From assembly GCF_021742065.1 (NCBI RefSeq), contig NZ_JAKKIE010000059.1, positions 1-19,767 of the forward strand: DNA of 19,767 nt, given 5' to 3'. Each line of letters starts with the position of its first letter. The stretch's first letter is position 1. The translations under genes were made by a program, and so were the position numbers. The notes beneath the pieces are model-generated. The model did not search any database, was not told where the DNA came from, and saw only the letters and a program-made list of their open reading frames with translations. Shown in pieces: positions 1 to 6,696 of this stretch. Source of the stretch: Rhizorhapis sp. SPR117 (lineage in GTDB: Bacteria; Pseudomonadota; Alphaproteobacteria; Sphingomonadales; Sphingomonadaceae).

Positions 1-77
1 GAGACCGTATACGTTGACGCAGACTGATCAGAGCATCTCAAAATCTACCTTGCAAACGGGGCGGGCCATACGTTTTT
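1..77. other. Left edge sequence, unrelated to LigD
   Basis: Reading ligD on the minus strand, similarity to the polymerase domain stops at residues Thr-Val-Lys (about position 75). What follows, down to position 1, fits no LigD sequence in any of the three frames I tried. The stretch holds an 8-bp palindrome CGTATACG at 6-13 and a TGATCA site near 26. It could be the end of an inserted mobile element or a repeat shared with another locus, but I do not recognise a specific insertion sequence. Confidence 0.4.
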
Positions 78-2054
78 TACGGTGGAAAAGTCGATGCCAG
101 GGTCAGGGTCCAGATCAAAGACCATTCGGTCCGGCCTCTCGATAGTTTCGATACGCGATCCCCATCCGTGGAACTCTATCGTTCCCATCTGGACGCATGC
201 CAGCAGACCATCGGCGTTATCGATATAGATATAGGGTTCCTTGCTGCCATCCTTCTCAAGAATGTCACTATGGTGGACGTGCGGGCCAAAACTTCCTGAG
301 TCATGTTTCTGGAAAAAGCATTTTTTCGCGCGCCCCTGCGGACAGCGAACGAGGCTCACGGGCCTGTGGTTAGCCCATGGAAGCATGATGTCGGCGACGG
401 TTCGATAATAATCGGCCAACTCGCCCTTGGTGATTCCCGCATCCGGAAAAATGACGCGATCGGGATGGGAAATCTGGACGGATGTATCATTCTTGCTTGG
501 GTCAAGGGATACCGGCTTTTCGGGTTTCACTTCATCCGGTTCCTTATCTTCGCGCAGGCCGACGAAGCTGGCATGGCGCACAATATTGTCTGCCGTAAAT
601 TCGGAAAAGGCGATTTCGGCCACAAGCTTGGGCGTCACCCACTGCGCGGTGCGAGCGATGGCAGGCGGTGCTTCCACCGATGGTGTTTTGCGCGCCAGCC
701 GGTCGAGTTTTGCACGTAATTCGGTCAGGCGATCCTGATCGAAGCCGGTTCCCACTCGTCCCGCATAACGCAGATCGGGACCCGATTTTTGCGCGAGCAG
801 GAGTGAGGCAAACGCCCTGTTTTTTGCCTTGCTTTTCGTCCAGCCGACAATGACAAATTCCTGCCGTTGGGTGCATTTGATCTTCAGCCAGCTCATCGTG
901 CGTCGGCCAATGGCGTAGGAGGCATCCGCTTTTTTGGAGATAATGCCTTCATAGCCCGCGCCGCACAATGTATTCAGCAACCTCTCGCCATTTCCGCTAA
1001 TATGATCGGCAAAACGGATCGCGCCTTCACGGTCGTCTATCAGCGTTTCAAGCCTTTGCTTGCGCTCGATATTGGGGCGTTTCGATAGGTCCTCACCATC
1101 CTGTTCCAACAGGTCGAAGGCAAAAAAGACAAGGTCCTTGCCACCCTGCTTAATGCAAGCCTGAAGCCCCGAAAAGTCGGGACGGCCCTCCTGATCCAAC
1201 CAGATGATTTCCCCGTCGATCAGGGCTGATGCGACGTTCAAGGTCTTTGCGGCCGTCACGATCGGAGGGAACTTGTCTGACCAGTCGAGCCCGGATCGCG
1301 TATAGGCTCGCGCATCGCGGCCGCCGATACTGAGCAGGCAGCGATAACCGTCATATTTTACTTCATGGAGCCATTCATCGCCTGTCGGTACATGGTCGAC
1401 GAGCGTTGCGAGTTGAGGTTTTCGGAAGTTGGGTGGGGCCTGCCGTGGCCGGCCAGTGGGCTTCGATATCTTTGCGGCAGCCTTGGCGGTGGCGATCTCT
1501 CCCATGGTGCGTCCGGTTTTGATGCTTGTCAGTTTCCGGTCGACAAGCGCTCCGCTGCTGCCCGCATAATCATCCTCGACTTTCCGGAGCAACCAGTTTT
1601 CGCGCTTTTCACCTGGCCTGGGTTTCATCCGTACCAGCAGCCATTCACCTTTCATCCGTTCCCCGTCGAGGGTGAAATGCAGATGGCCCTTTTCCAGATC
1701 GCTGGCGGACTTGCCTTCAATCGGCGCCCAATTCCCCTGATCCCACAGCATCACTGTTCCCCCGCCATATTGACCTTTGGGAATAGTGCCTTCGAAATTT
1801 GCGTAATCGAGCGGATGATCCTCGGTTCGTACCGCCAGGCGCTTGTCGGCCGGATCAAGGCTCGGTCCCTTGGTTACTGCCCAGCTTTTCAGTACGCCAT
1901 CCATTTCCAGACGGAAATCATAATGCAGGCGGGTTGCATCATGCTTTTGAACGATGAAACGGTGCCCACCGCCATGTCCTTTCCGGCCGCGCGGCTCCTT
2001 CGTCTGCGTAAAGTCACGTTTGCGCTGATATTCGGTGAGATGAGGCGCGCTCAT
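45..2054 (-). CDS. ligD: ATP-dependent DNA ligase D, polymerase domain truncated
   Basis: This is the ligase of bacterial non-homologous end joining, which works with Ku to process and seal double-strand breaks. The order is phosphoesterase, ligase, polymerase, as in Pseudomonas LigD. The 3'-phosphoesterase domain covers about residues 30-165 (QKHDATRLHYDFRLE at 36-50 carries the metal and catalytic residues). The ligase domain covers about 210-500, with the adenylated lysine at K233 in the KYDGYR motif and the OB fold after about 395. The polymerase domain starts near 525 and contains the DLDPD catalytic aspartates (D647, D649), but the protein ends at 669 after a short unrelated tail. Full-length relatives run to about 830-900 residues, so the later conserved His and Asp of the polymerase are missing. 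The start lies 6 bases after the ku stop codon, so the two form an operon. Nick sealing and end trimming may survive; gap filling should not. Confidence 0.9.
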   Translation of the reverse strand: MSAPHLTEYQRKRDFTQTKEPRGRKGHGGGHRFIVQKHDATRLHYDFRLEMDGVLKSWAVTKGPSLDPADKRLAVRTEDHPLDYANFEGTIPKGQYGGGTVMLWDQGNWAPIEGKSASDLEKGHLHFTLDGERMKGEWLLVRMKPRPGEKRENWLLRKVEDDYAGSSGALVDRKLTSIKTGRTMGEIATAKAAAKISKPTGRPRQAPPNFRKPQLATLVDHVPTGDEWLHEVKYDGYRCLLSIGGRDARAYTRSGLDWSDKFPPIVTAAKTLNVASALIDGEIIWLDQEGRPDFSGLQACIKQGGKDLVFFAFDLLEQDGEDLSKRPNIERKQRLETLIDDREGAIRFADHISGNGERLLNTLCGAGYEGIISKKADASYAIGRRTMSWLKIKCTQRQEFVIVGWTKSKAKNRAFASLLLAQKSGPDLRYAGRVGTGFDQDRLTELRAKLDRLARKTPSVEAPPAIARTAQWVTPKLVAEIAFSEFTADNIVRHASFVGLREDKEPDEVKPEKPVSLDPSKNDTSVQISHPDRVIFPDAGITKGELADYYRTVADIMLPWANHRPVSLVRCPQGRAKKCFFQKHDSGSFGPHVHHSDILEKDGSKEPYIYIDNADGLLACVQMGTIEFHGWGSRIETIERPDRMVFDLDPDPGIDFSTVKNVWPAPFAR

Positions 2055-2060
2055 TGTGTC

Positions 2061-2897
2061 TCAAGCCCGCTTCTTCGCCGGAGATTTTCTCGGAGAAGCA
2101 CTTTTCTTTTCGCTGGCCACCGACTTCTTGAGCGCGGCCATCAGATCGATGACATTGCCTGTCGCGCGAGGGCTTTCCTCCTCTACTTCTTCGATCACGC
2201 GTTTCCCTTTGGCCTTGCGCTTCTTTTCCACCAGCCGTTGCAACGCTTCGACATAACGGTCGTGAAAAGCGCTGGCATCGAAGGAACCGCTTTTTCGTTC
2301 GATCAGCGTTTCGGCGAGCTCCAGCAGGTCGGCGTCAGGTTCTTCATCGCCTATGTCGCGAAAATAGCTTGTGGCCCGGTTCACTTCGTCCGAATAGCGT
2401 AGCGTTTCCAGCATCAGCCCACGACCGCAGGGGCGTAGCGCGACGATATATTCGCGGCCGCGCATAGCAAGTTGACCAAGCCCGATCTTGCCGCTTTTAC
2501 GCAAAGCATTGCGCAGCACAATGAAGGCTTCTTCTGCCAACTCTCCGGTGGGCACGACATAATAGGGTTTTTCGTAATAGAGCGGGTCGATTTCGGTCGC
2601 CTCGACGAATTGCGTGAGTTCCAGGACCTTCTTGCTCTCCAGCTTGACCGCGTCGACTTCCTCGGGGCTCAGGAGAACATAGCTGCCCTTTTCATATTCA
2701 TAGCCCTTCATGATTTCATCGGTATCGACAGGGCCGATACCGGGCACGATCTTTTCATATTTTACCGGCTTGCCAGACGGCTCATGGATCTGGCGAAAGC
2801 TTATGGTGGCGCGGCCCTTGGTCGCTGAATACAATTCGACCGGGATAGTCACCAGCGCCAGCTTGATCTGTCCGGTCCAGTAGGGGCGAGCCGCCAT
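2061..2897 (-). CDS. ku: Ku protein, non-homologous end joining
   Basis: Bacterial Ku forms a homodimeric ring that threads onto broken DNA ends and recruits LigD. The 278-aa protein has the family start (ARPYWTGQIKLALVTIPVEL at 3-22) and the core beta-barrel through about residue 190, including the RYSDEVN segment that follows LRPCGRGLMLETL. A lysine- and arginine-rich tail (about 215-278, ending SPRKSPAKKRA) is of the kind known to bind DNA and modulate LigD. Length is normal for the family. A GGAG ribosome site lies about 8 bases before the ATG. The gene sits between the small membrane-protein gene (15-base gap) and ligD (6-base gap), all on the minus strand, which supports one NHEJ transcript. 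I saw no damage to the gene. Confidence 0.96.
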   Translation of the reverse strand: MAARPYWTGQIKLALVTIPVELYSATKGRATISFRQIHEPSGKPVKYEKIVPGIGPVDTDEIMKGYEYEKGSYVLLSPEEVDAVKLESKKVLELTQFVEATEIDPLYYEKPYYVVPTGELAEEAFIVLRNALRKSGKIGLGQLAMRGREYIVALRPCGRGLMLETLRYSDEVNRATSYFRDIGDEEPDADLLELAETLIERKSGSFDASAFHDRYVEALQRLVEKKRKAKGKRVIEEVEEESPRATGNVIDLMAALKKSVASEKKSASPRKSPAKKRA

Positions 2898-2912
2898 CGT
2901 TCGCTCTCCGCT

Positions 2913-3065
2913 TCAGACTGTCATGAGCTGAAGTACAATGAGGAAAAGCACCCCCAACGCCAATCCGGAAATGAAGATGATCCGGTTACGACGCTTTTTA
3001 AGGATGATTTCTCCCTGTCGGACCTCCTGCCCGGAGTAATGGGGTGGCTCCTTGGGATCAGTCAT
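2913..3065 (-). CDS. Small single-pass membrane protein (50 aa)
   Basis: A 50-aa protein of unknown function: a polar N-terminus, a juxtamembrane segment QEVRQGEIILKKRRNR, then one hydrophobic helix at about residues 29-47. The basic cluster before the helix predicts that the N-terminus stays in the cytoplasm. Its ATG overlaps the TGA of the preceding 56-aa gene as ATGA, and ku begins 15 bases after its stop, so it is very likely co-transcribed and translationally coupled. Similar short proteins with a VRxGEI stretch before one helix occur in alphaproteobacteria by my recall. The VRxGE stretch recurs in the 43-aa peptide at 4661. A link to end joining is suggested only by the operon. Confidence 0.75.
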   Translation of the reverse strand: MTDPKEPPHYSGQEVRQGEIILKKRRNRIIFISGLALGVLFLIVLQLMTV

Positions 3066-3232
3066 TTCTTTTCCTCCTCATGAACCCAGGCGGCATGATC
3101 CTTGGGGATCTGATCGCGAGCCAAGGGGATCTCACCTTCCTCGTCGGGACCCATAGAGGGTTCCGGAGTGCGGACCGGCGGCTGGTCGGGTTTTGCGGAC
3201 GGCTGCGTCGGCTTGGGCTTGCGTGCCAGCAT
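3062..3232 (-). CDS. Small charged, proline-rich hypothetical protein (56 aa)
   Basis: The ATG at 3232 is chosen over an upstream ATG at 3259 because a clear AAAGGAG ribosome site lies 6 bases before it. The 56-aa product starts MLARKPKPTQ, is rich in proline and lysine in the first half and acidic in the middle, and ends EEEKK. I see no signal peptide or membrane helix, so it is probably cytoplasmic and largely disordered. Its stop codon overlaps the start of the next gene (ATGA), placing it first in the ku-ligD transcript. I recognise no family and assign no function. The strong ribosome site and the coupling are the main reasons for calling it real. Confidence 0.65.
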   Translation of the reverse strand: MLARKPKPTQPSAKPDQPPVRTPEPSMGPDEEGEIPLARDQIPKDHAAWVHEEEKK

Positions 3233-3274
3233 GATCGGCTCCTTTCCGGTGCTGTGCATTGCTGATGGGGATTC

Positions 3275-3299
3275 AACTCGTCAGCAGGCACCCGGTTGC
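3275..3299 (-). promoter_or_regulatory. Weak candidate EcfG-type promoter for the ku operon
   Basis: On the minus strand, GCAAC is followed by 16 bases and AGTT, two mismatches from GGAAC-N16-CGTT. It lies about 40 bases upstream of the 56-aa gene, a sensible position. With two mismatches it would not stand out without the better matches elsewhere in the window. Confidence 0.2.
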
Positions 3300-3354
3300 A
3301 TGAGGTTATCAGACGCTCTCCTGCGACTGCCCGGCGTTGTCTGCTCCGCTTGTG

Positions 3355-3379
3355 GGACCCGATGGGCTTTCCGCTCGTT
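3355..3379 (+). promoter_or_regulatory. Candidate EcfG-type promoter for the DUF3175 gene
   Basis: GGACC, a 16-base spacer and CGTT: one mismatch in the -35 box and a perfect -10 box. The expected transcription start near 3385 leaves a leader of about 18 bases, just enough for the AGGAG-type ribosome site at 3391. Confidence 0.5.
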
Positions 3380-3402
3380 CATTCCCGACGAGGAGAAGGA
3401 AC

Positions 3403-3675
3403 ATGCCCAGACGACAATGGTCCCAGCAGGTGACAGAAAATTCCGATGCGCTGGATCTGGAAGACCATATTTTCACCCTTGACGATCCGGCGGAAATCGC
3501 CCGTTCGCTCAAACGGTCAGCGGAACACAGCCATCGTCGCAAGGGCACGCCCTTTCAGTCGGCGATGTCCATGCTGACCTTCTATATCAACAGGGCCGGC
3601 GATAATCTGCCGGACCGGCAGCGCAAGGTTCTGGAGACGGCCAAGGACGAACTACGCAAGGCTTTTGGTACGTGA
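3403..3675 (+). CDS. DUF3175 family protein
   Basis: A 90-aa protein of the uncharacterised DUF3175 family. Recognisable stretches are RRQWSQQVTENSDALDLE near the start, AEIARSLKRSAEHSHRRKG in the middle, and SAMSMLTFYINRAG followed by a basic C-terminus ending ELRKAFGT. I chose the ATG at 3403 because AGGAGAAGGA sits just before it; the open frame runs on upstream to 3337 but that part overlaps the candidate promoter. There is no signal peptide or membrane helix, and the protein is predicted cytoplasmic and basic. It is divergent from the ku operon, sharing a roughly 170-base intergenic region with it. Function unknown; members commonly sit among stress-response genes, by my recall. Confidence 0.85.
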   Translation: MPRRQWSQQVTENSDALDLEDHIFTLDDPAEIARSLKRSAEHSHRRKGTPFQSAMSMLTFYINRAGDNLPDRQRKVLETAKDELRKAFGT

Positions 3676-3784
3676 CGGCAGAAAAAGCTGACACCCGACG
3701 GACGGCTTTCTGGCCTTCGCGCTGGGCACTGTGCACCCGGCGAAGCGCTGCGCGCTGACATGAGAGGAGAGCGAGACCAGCGCG

Positions 3785-3809
3785 GGAACCGATAGGGCTC
3801 ACGATCGCT
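3785..3809 (+). promoter_or_regulatory. Candidate EcfG-type promoter for the PRC-barrel gene
   Basis: GGAAC, a 16-base spacer and CGCT: perfect -35, one mismatch (CGTT to CGCT) in the -10. A TATTATA stretch at about 3812-3818 could instead serve as a housekeeping -10 box. Either start would give a leader of roughly 50 bases containing the paired hairpins at 3830-3851. Confidence 0.4.
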
Positions 3810-3829
3810 GATATTATACAACAGGGCGA

Positions 3830-3851
3830 CCCCATGGTGGGGCAATGCCCC
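3830..3851 (+). promoter_or_regulatory. Two overlapping, mutually exclusive hairpins in the PRC-barrel leader
   Basis: CCCCA (3830-3834) can pair with TGGGG (3838-3842), or GGGGC (3839-3843) can pair with GCCCC (3847-3851). The two stems share the GGGG block, so only one can form. The second stem ends 9 bases before the AGGAG ribosome site at 3861. Each stem is only 5 bp, so the structure may be incidental. Confidence 0.3.
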
Positions 3852-3872
3852 AACAAACGCAGGAGAATAGTT

Positions 3873-4241
3873 ATGGCCAGCGATATCGCTACTGATGAAA
3901 CCGTTGACTTGATCGCTTCGGACAGGGTGGAAGGCACGGCGGTATATAACCGAGCGGGTGAACGGCTTGGAAAGGTCGAGAACTTCATGGTCGACAAGGT
4001 GTCGGGAACGGCACGGTATGCGGTGTTGTCTTTCGGTGGATTCCTGGGAATGGGTAAAGAACATTATCCGCTGCCTTGGAATCTGCTTACATATGACAGC
4101 GACCAGGACGGCTATGTCGTCGATCTGGACAAGTCCACCCTTGAGGGTGCTCCGCGCTACGACGGACAAAGCGAGCCAAGGTTCGATAGTGACTATGGTC
4201 GCGGAATATACAGCTATTACGGCGTTTCTTACCCATGGTGA
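3873..4241 (+). CDS. PRC-barrel domain protein
   Basis: A 122-aa soluble protein whose residues about 13-85 form a PRC-barrel domain: RVEGTAVYNRAGERLGKVEN, then MVDKVSGTARYAVLSFGGFL and the HYPLPWNLLTYD segment. PRC-barrel proteins of this size are common in alphaproteobacteria, often next to stress genes, and their molecular role is mostly unknown. The start is set by AGGAG at 3861, 7 bases before the ATG. A tyrosine-rich tail (GRGIYSYYGVSYPW) ends the protein, a feature I recall from close family members. The gene stands alone between its own candidate promoter and a strong terminator at 4264. There is no signal peptide. Confidence 0.88.
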   Translation: MASDIATDETVDLIASDRVEGTAVYNRAGERLGKVENFMVDKVSGTARYAVLSFGGFLGMGKEHYPLPWNLLTYDSDQDGYVVDLDKSTLEGAPRYDGQSEPRFDSDYGRGIYSYYGVSYPW

Positions 4242-4263
4242 TGTCCGTCAGCTGTATCCCAAA

Positions 4264-4294
4264 AGAAAGCCCCGGCATAATGCCGGGGCTTTCT
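4264..4294. terminator. Strong bidirectional intrinsic terminator
   Basis: A perfect 14-bp stem (4264-4277 with 4281-4294) with a 3-base TAA loop. The core is GCCCCGG/CCGGGGC, flanked by A-rich and T-rich ends (AGAAA, TTTCT). It lies 22 bases after the PRC-barrel stop and 30 bases after the minus-strand DUF1328 stop, so it can end both convergent transcripts. Confidence 0.9.
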
Positions 4295-4324
4295 CGCAAT
4301 TTCGGTAGTCGTTTTAATGGCTCG

Positions 4325-4501
4325 CTATAATCCTGCGCTACGTCCGCCCAGCACCGCCAAAACAAGCAGAATGACGAATATAGCGACGGCAATGAAGAAC
4401 AATATCTTGGCGATTTCAACGAACGCGCCGCCAATTCCTCCAAAGCCAAGGACAGCGAGAGTGACACCGACAACGAAAAATATGAGAGCCCATTTTAACA
4501 T
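4325..4501 (-). CDS. DUF1328 (YtjA-like) small membrane protein
   Basis: A 58-aa protein of the DUF1328 family, starting [12 protein letters not shown] and containing the typical [20 protein letters not shown] stretch. Two hydrophobic helices (about residues 4-22 and 30-50) surround a glycine-rich turn, so it is an inner-membrane protein. The AGGAGG ribosome site 5 bases before the ATG is close to ideal. Family length is about 54-60 residues, so it is complete. It is convergent with the PRC-barrel gene and divergent from the 43-aa peptide. A candidate stress-sigma promoter lies 30 bases upstream. Molecular function is unknown; in many proteobacteria these genes are reported as stress-induced. 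Confidence 0.93.
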   Translation of the reverse strand: MLKWALIFFVVGVTLAVLGFGGIGGAFVEIAKILFFIAVAIFVILLVLAVLGGRSAGL

Positions 4502-4530
4502 GCAAGCCTCCTGTCACAACGATATTATTA

Positions 4531-4555
4531 AACAATTTTATGGTTACTTTGTTCC
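4531..4555 (-). promoter_or_regulatory. Candidate EcfG-type promoter for DUF1328
   Basis: On the minus strand, GGAAC, a 16-base A/T-rich spacer and TGTT. It has a perfect -35 box and a GTT core in the -10. The predicted start near 4522 gives a leader of about 20 bases carrying the AGGAGG site. Confidence 0.6.
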
Positions 4556-4599
4556 TCAATTGACACTATTTACATGCTTTGGGCTAACATGGACTGTCC

Positions 4600-4625
4600 G
4601 GAACCGTCCGCTTTCTCCGGGGGTT
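4600..4625 (+). promoter_or_regulatory. Candidate EcfG-type promoter for the 43-aa peptide
   Basis: GGAAC, a 17-base spacer and GGTT, followed by an A/T-rich stretch. The expected start near 4633 is about 28 bases before the ATG at 4661. It is back to back with the minus-strand promoter at 4531-4555. Confidence 0.55.
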
Positions 4626-4660
4626 ATTAAAACACCCGCGCGTTAGAAAAGGACTGCAGA

Positions 4661-4792
4661 ATGGCTGACGAACCAAAACATATCGACACCGAAGACGTCC
4701 GCGCAGGCGAGACCCCTCATATCGTACGTTACGTGCTTGCCGTCTCTTTGGTCGCCGTCATAATCGCTTTCACTGTGATCCTCATCTTATGA
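4661..4792 (+). CDS. Small single-pass membrane peptide (43 aa)
   Basis: A 43-aa product starting MADEPKHIDTEDVRAGETP, followed by one hydrophobic helix (about residues 22-42) that reaches the C-terminus. AAAAGGA at 4647-4653 is a good ribosome site 7 bases before the ATG. The acidic N-terminus ends in the stretch DVRAGET just before the helix, which resembles EVRQGEI in the 50-aa protein at 2913-3065. A promoter-like motif lies immediately upstream. I recognise no named family; short proteins of this design seem widespread in sphingomonads by recall. It is probably an inner-membrane protein of unknown function. Confidence 0.7.
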   Translation: MADEPKHIDTEDVRAGETPHIVRYVLAVSLVAVIIAFTVILIL

Positions 4793-5104
4793 GTCAGCAG
4801 GCGATCCCAACCCAGGGGTAATTACCGGATTCGAAGCGGTCTTTCGCCCTTGGATATTGCATGTCGCGAAAAGGGGACGAACTCAGACGCCGCCGCGCAC
4901 CATTAAGGCTGCCCTGAATGGAACGATCCATGGAATGCCTGGTTCCCGGCCCTCCAAGTGTAACAACTCATCGCTCGTTACACGAAATCCAGTTAACTCT
5001 GCTCCGCGACCATCCGCCGCATGGGTTGGCAGCAGATGGGAACGATGACGGGCGGGTGGCGATTTCCTCAGTAATAGACTGTGTATGAGAGGAAAGGACT
5101 GACC
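4793..5104. other. Intergenic stretch without a convincing gene
   Basis: About 310 bases. An open frame at 4857-5048 (63 codons) has no ribosome site and no recognisable protein. A minus-strand frame here is only the tail of an antisense frame of the dehydrogenase. The stretch contains one promoter-like motif (4920-4944), followed by about 160 bases before the dehydrogenase start, which could be a long leader or carry a small RNA. Confidence 0.5.
4920..4944 (+). promoter_or_regulatory. Candidate EcfG-type promoter upstream of the dehydrogenase
   Basis: GGAAC, a 16-base spacer and GGTT. It is the only such motif between the 43-aa peptide and the dehydrogenase, but the predicted start is about 150 bases from the coding start, farther than for the others. 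Confidence 0.45.
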
Positions 5105-5956
5105 GTGACCAAAACAGTAGAAATGATTCACGAAGACGATCTGCCGGGCGAAGAGCGGAAGCTCGAGCCCAAGCCGGACTGGCAACCGCGCTATCCCGGA
5201 TCGGGCCGCCTGCAGGACAAGGTTGCGTTGGTCACCGGCGCCGATAGCGGCATCGGTCGGGCCGTCGCTGCACTCTTTGCGCGCGAAGGCGCTGACGTGG
5301 CAGTAGTTTATCTGTGCGAGCATGAGGACGCACGCAAGACTTGTGAAATTGTCGAAGGCGAGGGGCGTCGGGCAATTCCGATCGCGGGCGATGTTGGCGA
5401 CGCTGCTTTCTGTCAGGCGGCGGTTGCGAAAACCATCGACAGTATGGGAAGGCTCGACGTGCTGGTCAATAACGCCGGGGAACAGCACCCGGACAAGGAT
5501 ATTCGCGACATTAGTGAAGAGCAGTTGCGACGTACTTTCCAGACCAACATATTCGGCATGTTCTTCATGGTTCAGGCCGCATTGAAGCATCTGAAGGATG
5601 GCGCGTCGATCATCAATTGCACCTCTGTCACCATGTATAAGGGATCAGGCGAATTGCTTGATTATTCCGCAACGAAGGGCGCCATTACAGCGTTTACCCG
5701 ATCGCTCTCTTCCAATCTGGCTGGAAAGGGGATCAGGGTGAACGGCGTTGCGCCCGGACCGATCTGGACGCCGCTTAATCCCTTTGGCGGGGCATCGCCC
5801 GAAAAGCTTGAGCATTTCGGCGAGAGTACGCCGCTTGGGCGTGCTGGGCAACCGAACGAAGTAGCTCCCAGCTTTCTGTTCCTTGCATGCGAGGACGCCA
5901 GTTACATGACAGGGCAGATCCTTCATCCCAACGGAGGGATCATCATTGGCGGCTGA
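5105..5956 (+). CDS. Short-chain dehydrogenase/reductase, YghA type
   Basis: A classical SDR oxidoreductase using NAD(P), of the longer YghA/general-stress-protein-39 type with an N-terminal extension of about 35 residues. In the 283-aa product counted from the GTG at 5105, the nucleotide motif TGADSGIG is at 44-51, NNAG at 122-125, the catalytic serine at S164 (CTSVTMYKG), and the YSATK active site at Y177/K181. The C-terminus (PNGGIIIGG) is typical. The GTG is chosen because GAGGAAAGG precedes it by about 10 bases; an in-frame ATG at 5123 is the alternative. The substrate is unknown; relatives act on aldehydes or simple alcohols or are merely stress-induced. The exoD-like gene follows 69 bases later. 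Confidence 0.9.
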   Translation: MTKTVEMIHEDDLPGEERKLEPKPDWQPRYPGSGRLQDKVALVTGADSGIGRAVAALFAREGADVAVVYLCEHEDARKTCEIVEGEGRRAIPIAGDVGDAAFCQAAVAKTIDSMGRLDVLVNNAGEQHPDKDIRDISEEQLRRTFQTNIFGMFFMVQAALKHLKDGASIINCTSVTMYKGSGELLDYSATKGAITAFTRSLSSNLAGKGIRVNGVAPGPIWTPLNPFGGASPEKLEHFGESTPLGRAGQPNEVAPSFLFLACEDASYMTGQILHPNGGIIIGG

Positions 5957-6025
5957 TGACCGTGTCGATCGGCAAGGATAAAAAAGCAGCCAAGCGAGCA
6001 TGCAAGGTTGCTATCGACAATAGTG

Positions 6026-6618
6026 ATGGCTGACGATCATTCCTCTCGCGTGTTAAGCCAGGTCCTCGATCAGCTCGAGAGTATGGCTGGCGGCAAGAGC
6101 ATTCTCGTCGGAAGGGTGGTCGAGAATCTTGGTCGGCATTCCTTTGCTTCCCTGATGCTGGTCTTTGCGTTGATCTCTACTTCTCCGGCCAGCGCAATTC
6201 CCGGTATAACGACGGCAGTCGCGGCCCTTGTCTTCCTTCTGATTGTGCAGATGATTGCAGGCCGGAAATGCGTGTGGCTTCCGGCTCTCATTACTCACCG
6301 CCGCATGTCTACGGCAAAGTTGTGCAAGGGTGTCCGCTGGCTGCGCAAGCCAGTTGAATTCGTCGAGCGCTTCCTGAAGCCGCGGTTTACATTTCTCTTC
6401 CACCGGCCATGGATATGGCTGCCGATGCTTCTGATACTGGGTTTGACGATGGCCATGCCGTTCATGGAAGCGATTCCGACGTCGGGGTCGATCGCTTCGG
6501 CCGTGATCGCCTTTTTGCCGCTGGGCTGCTCAGCCGGGACGGCGCCTTGGTGCTATTTTCATTCGTGCTGCTCCTGGCACTTCCGTTGGCGGTCTACCAC
6601 TTCGGGTTCAGCCAATAA
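6026..6618 (+). pseudogene. exoD: ExoD family membrane protein, frameshifted
   Basis: ExoD-type proteins are inner-membrane proteins of about 200 residues first linked to exopolysaccharide synthesis. The first 163 codons give a normal ExoD: GKSILVGRVVENLGRHSFAS near the start, the STSPASAIPGITTAVAAL segment, then RPWIWLPMLLILG and PTSGSIASAVIAF. At the run of five T at 6512-6516 the expected FAAGLLSRDGALVLF continuation is in the -1 frame, ending in FGFSQ at 6618. One missing T explains the break, and joining the frames gives 197 residues, the normal length. Unshifted translation would run to 6634 with an unrelated cysteine- and serine-rich tail. Start at ATG 6026; the ribosome site is weak. 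A true mutation, a sequencing error in the T run, or a slippery-site shift are all possible. Confidence 0.82.
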
Positions 6619-6655
6619 CGCGGCGGGTCCTTAAGGGCTGAGGGAACTTCTGCTT

Positions 6656-6680
6656 GGAACTGATTCCTGCCGCGCATGTT
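6656..6680 (+). promoter_or_regulatory. Candidate EcfG-type promoter between exoD and the antiporter
   Basis: GGAAC, a 16-base spacer and TGTT, same boxes as the DUF1328 and PQQ dehydrogenase motifs. The antiporter ATG is 248 bases further on, past the inverted repeat, so either the leader is long and structured or the match is not used. Confidence 0.35.
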
Positions 6681-6696
6681 TCGATTCAATCATTGA

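Noticed and set aside
1365..2402. A 345-codon plus-strand open frame opposite ligD and ku
   Set aside because: It crosses the junction of two real minus-strand genes and has no protein-like pattern.
4857..5048. A 63-codon open frame before the dehydrogenase
   Set aside because: No ribosome site, unusual composition and no recognisable family.
4883..5590. A 235-codon open frame on the minus strand
   Set aside because: It lies mostly antisense to the intact short-chain dehydrogenase, whose motifs are all present, and the encoded sequence shows no recognisable domain.
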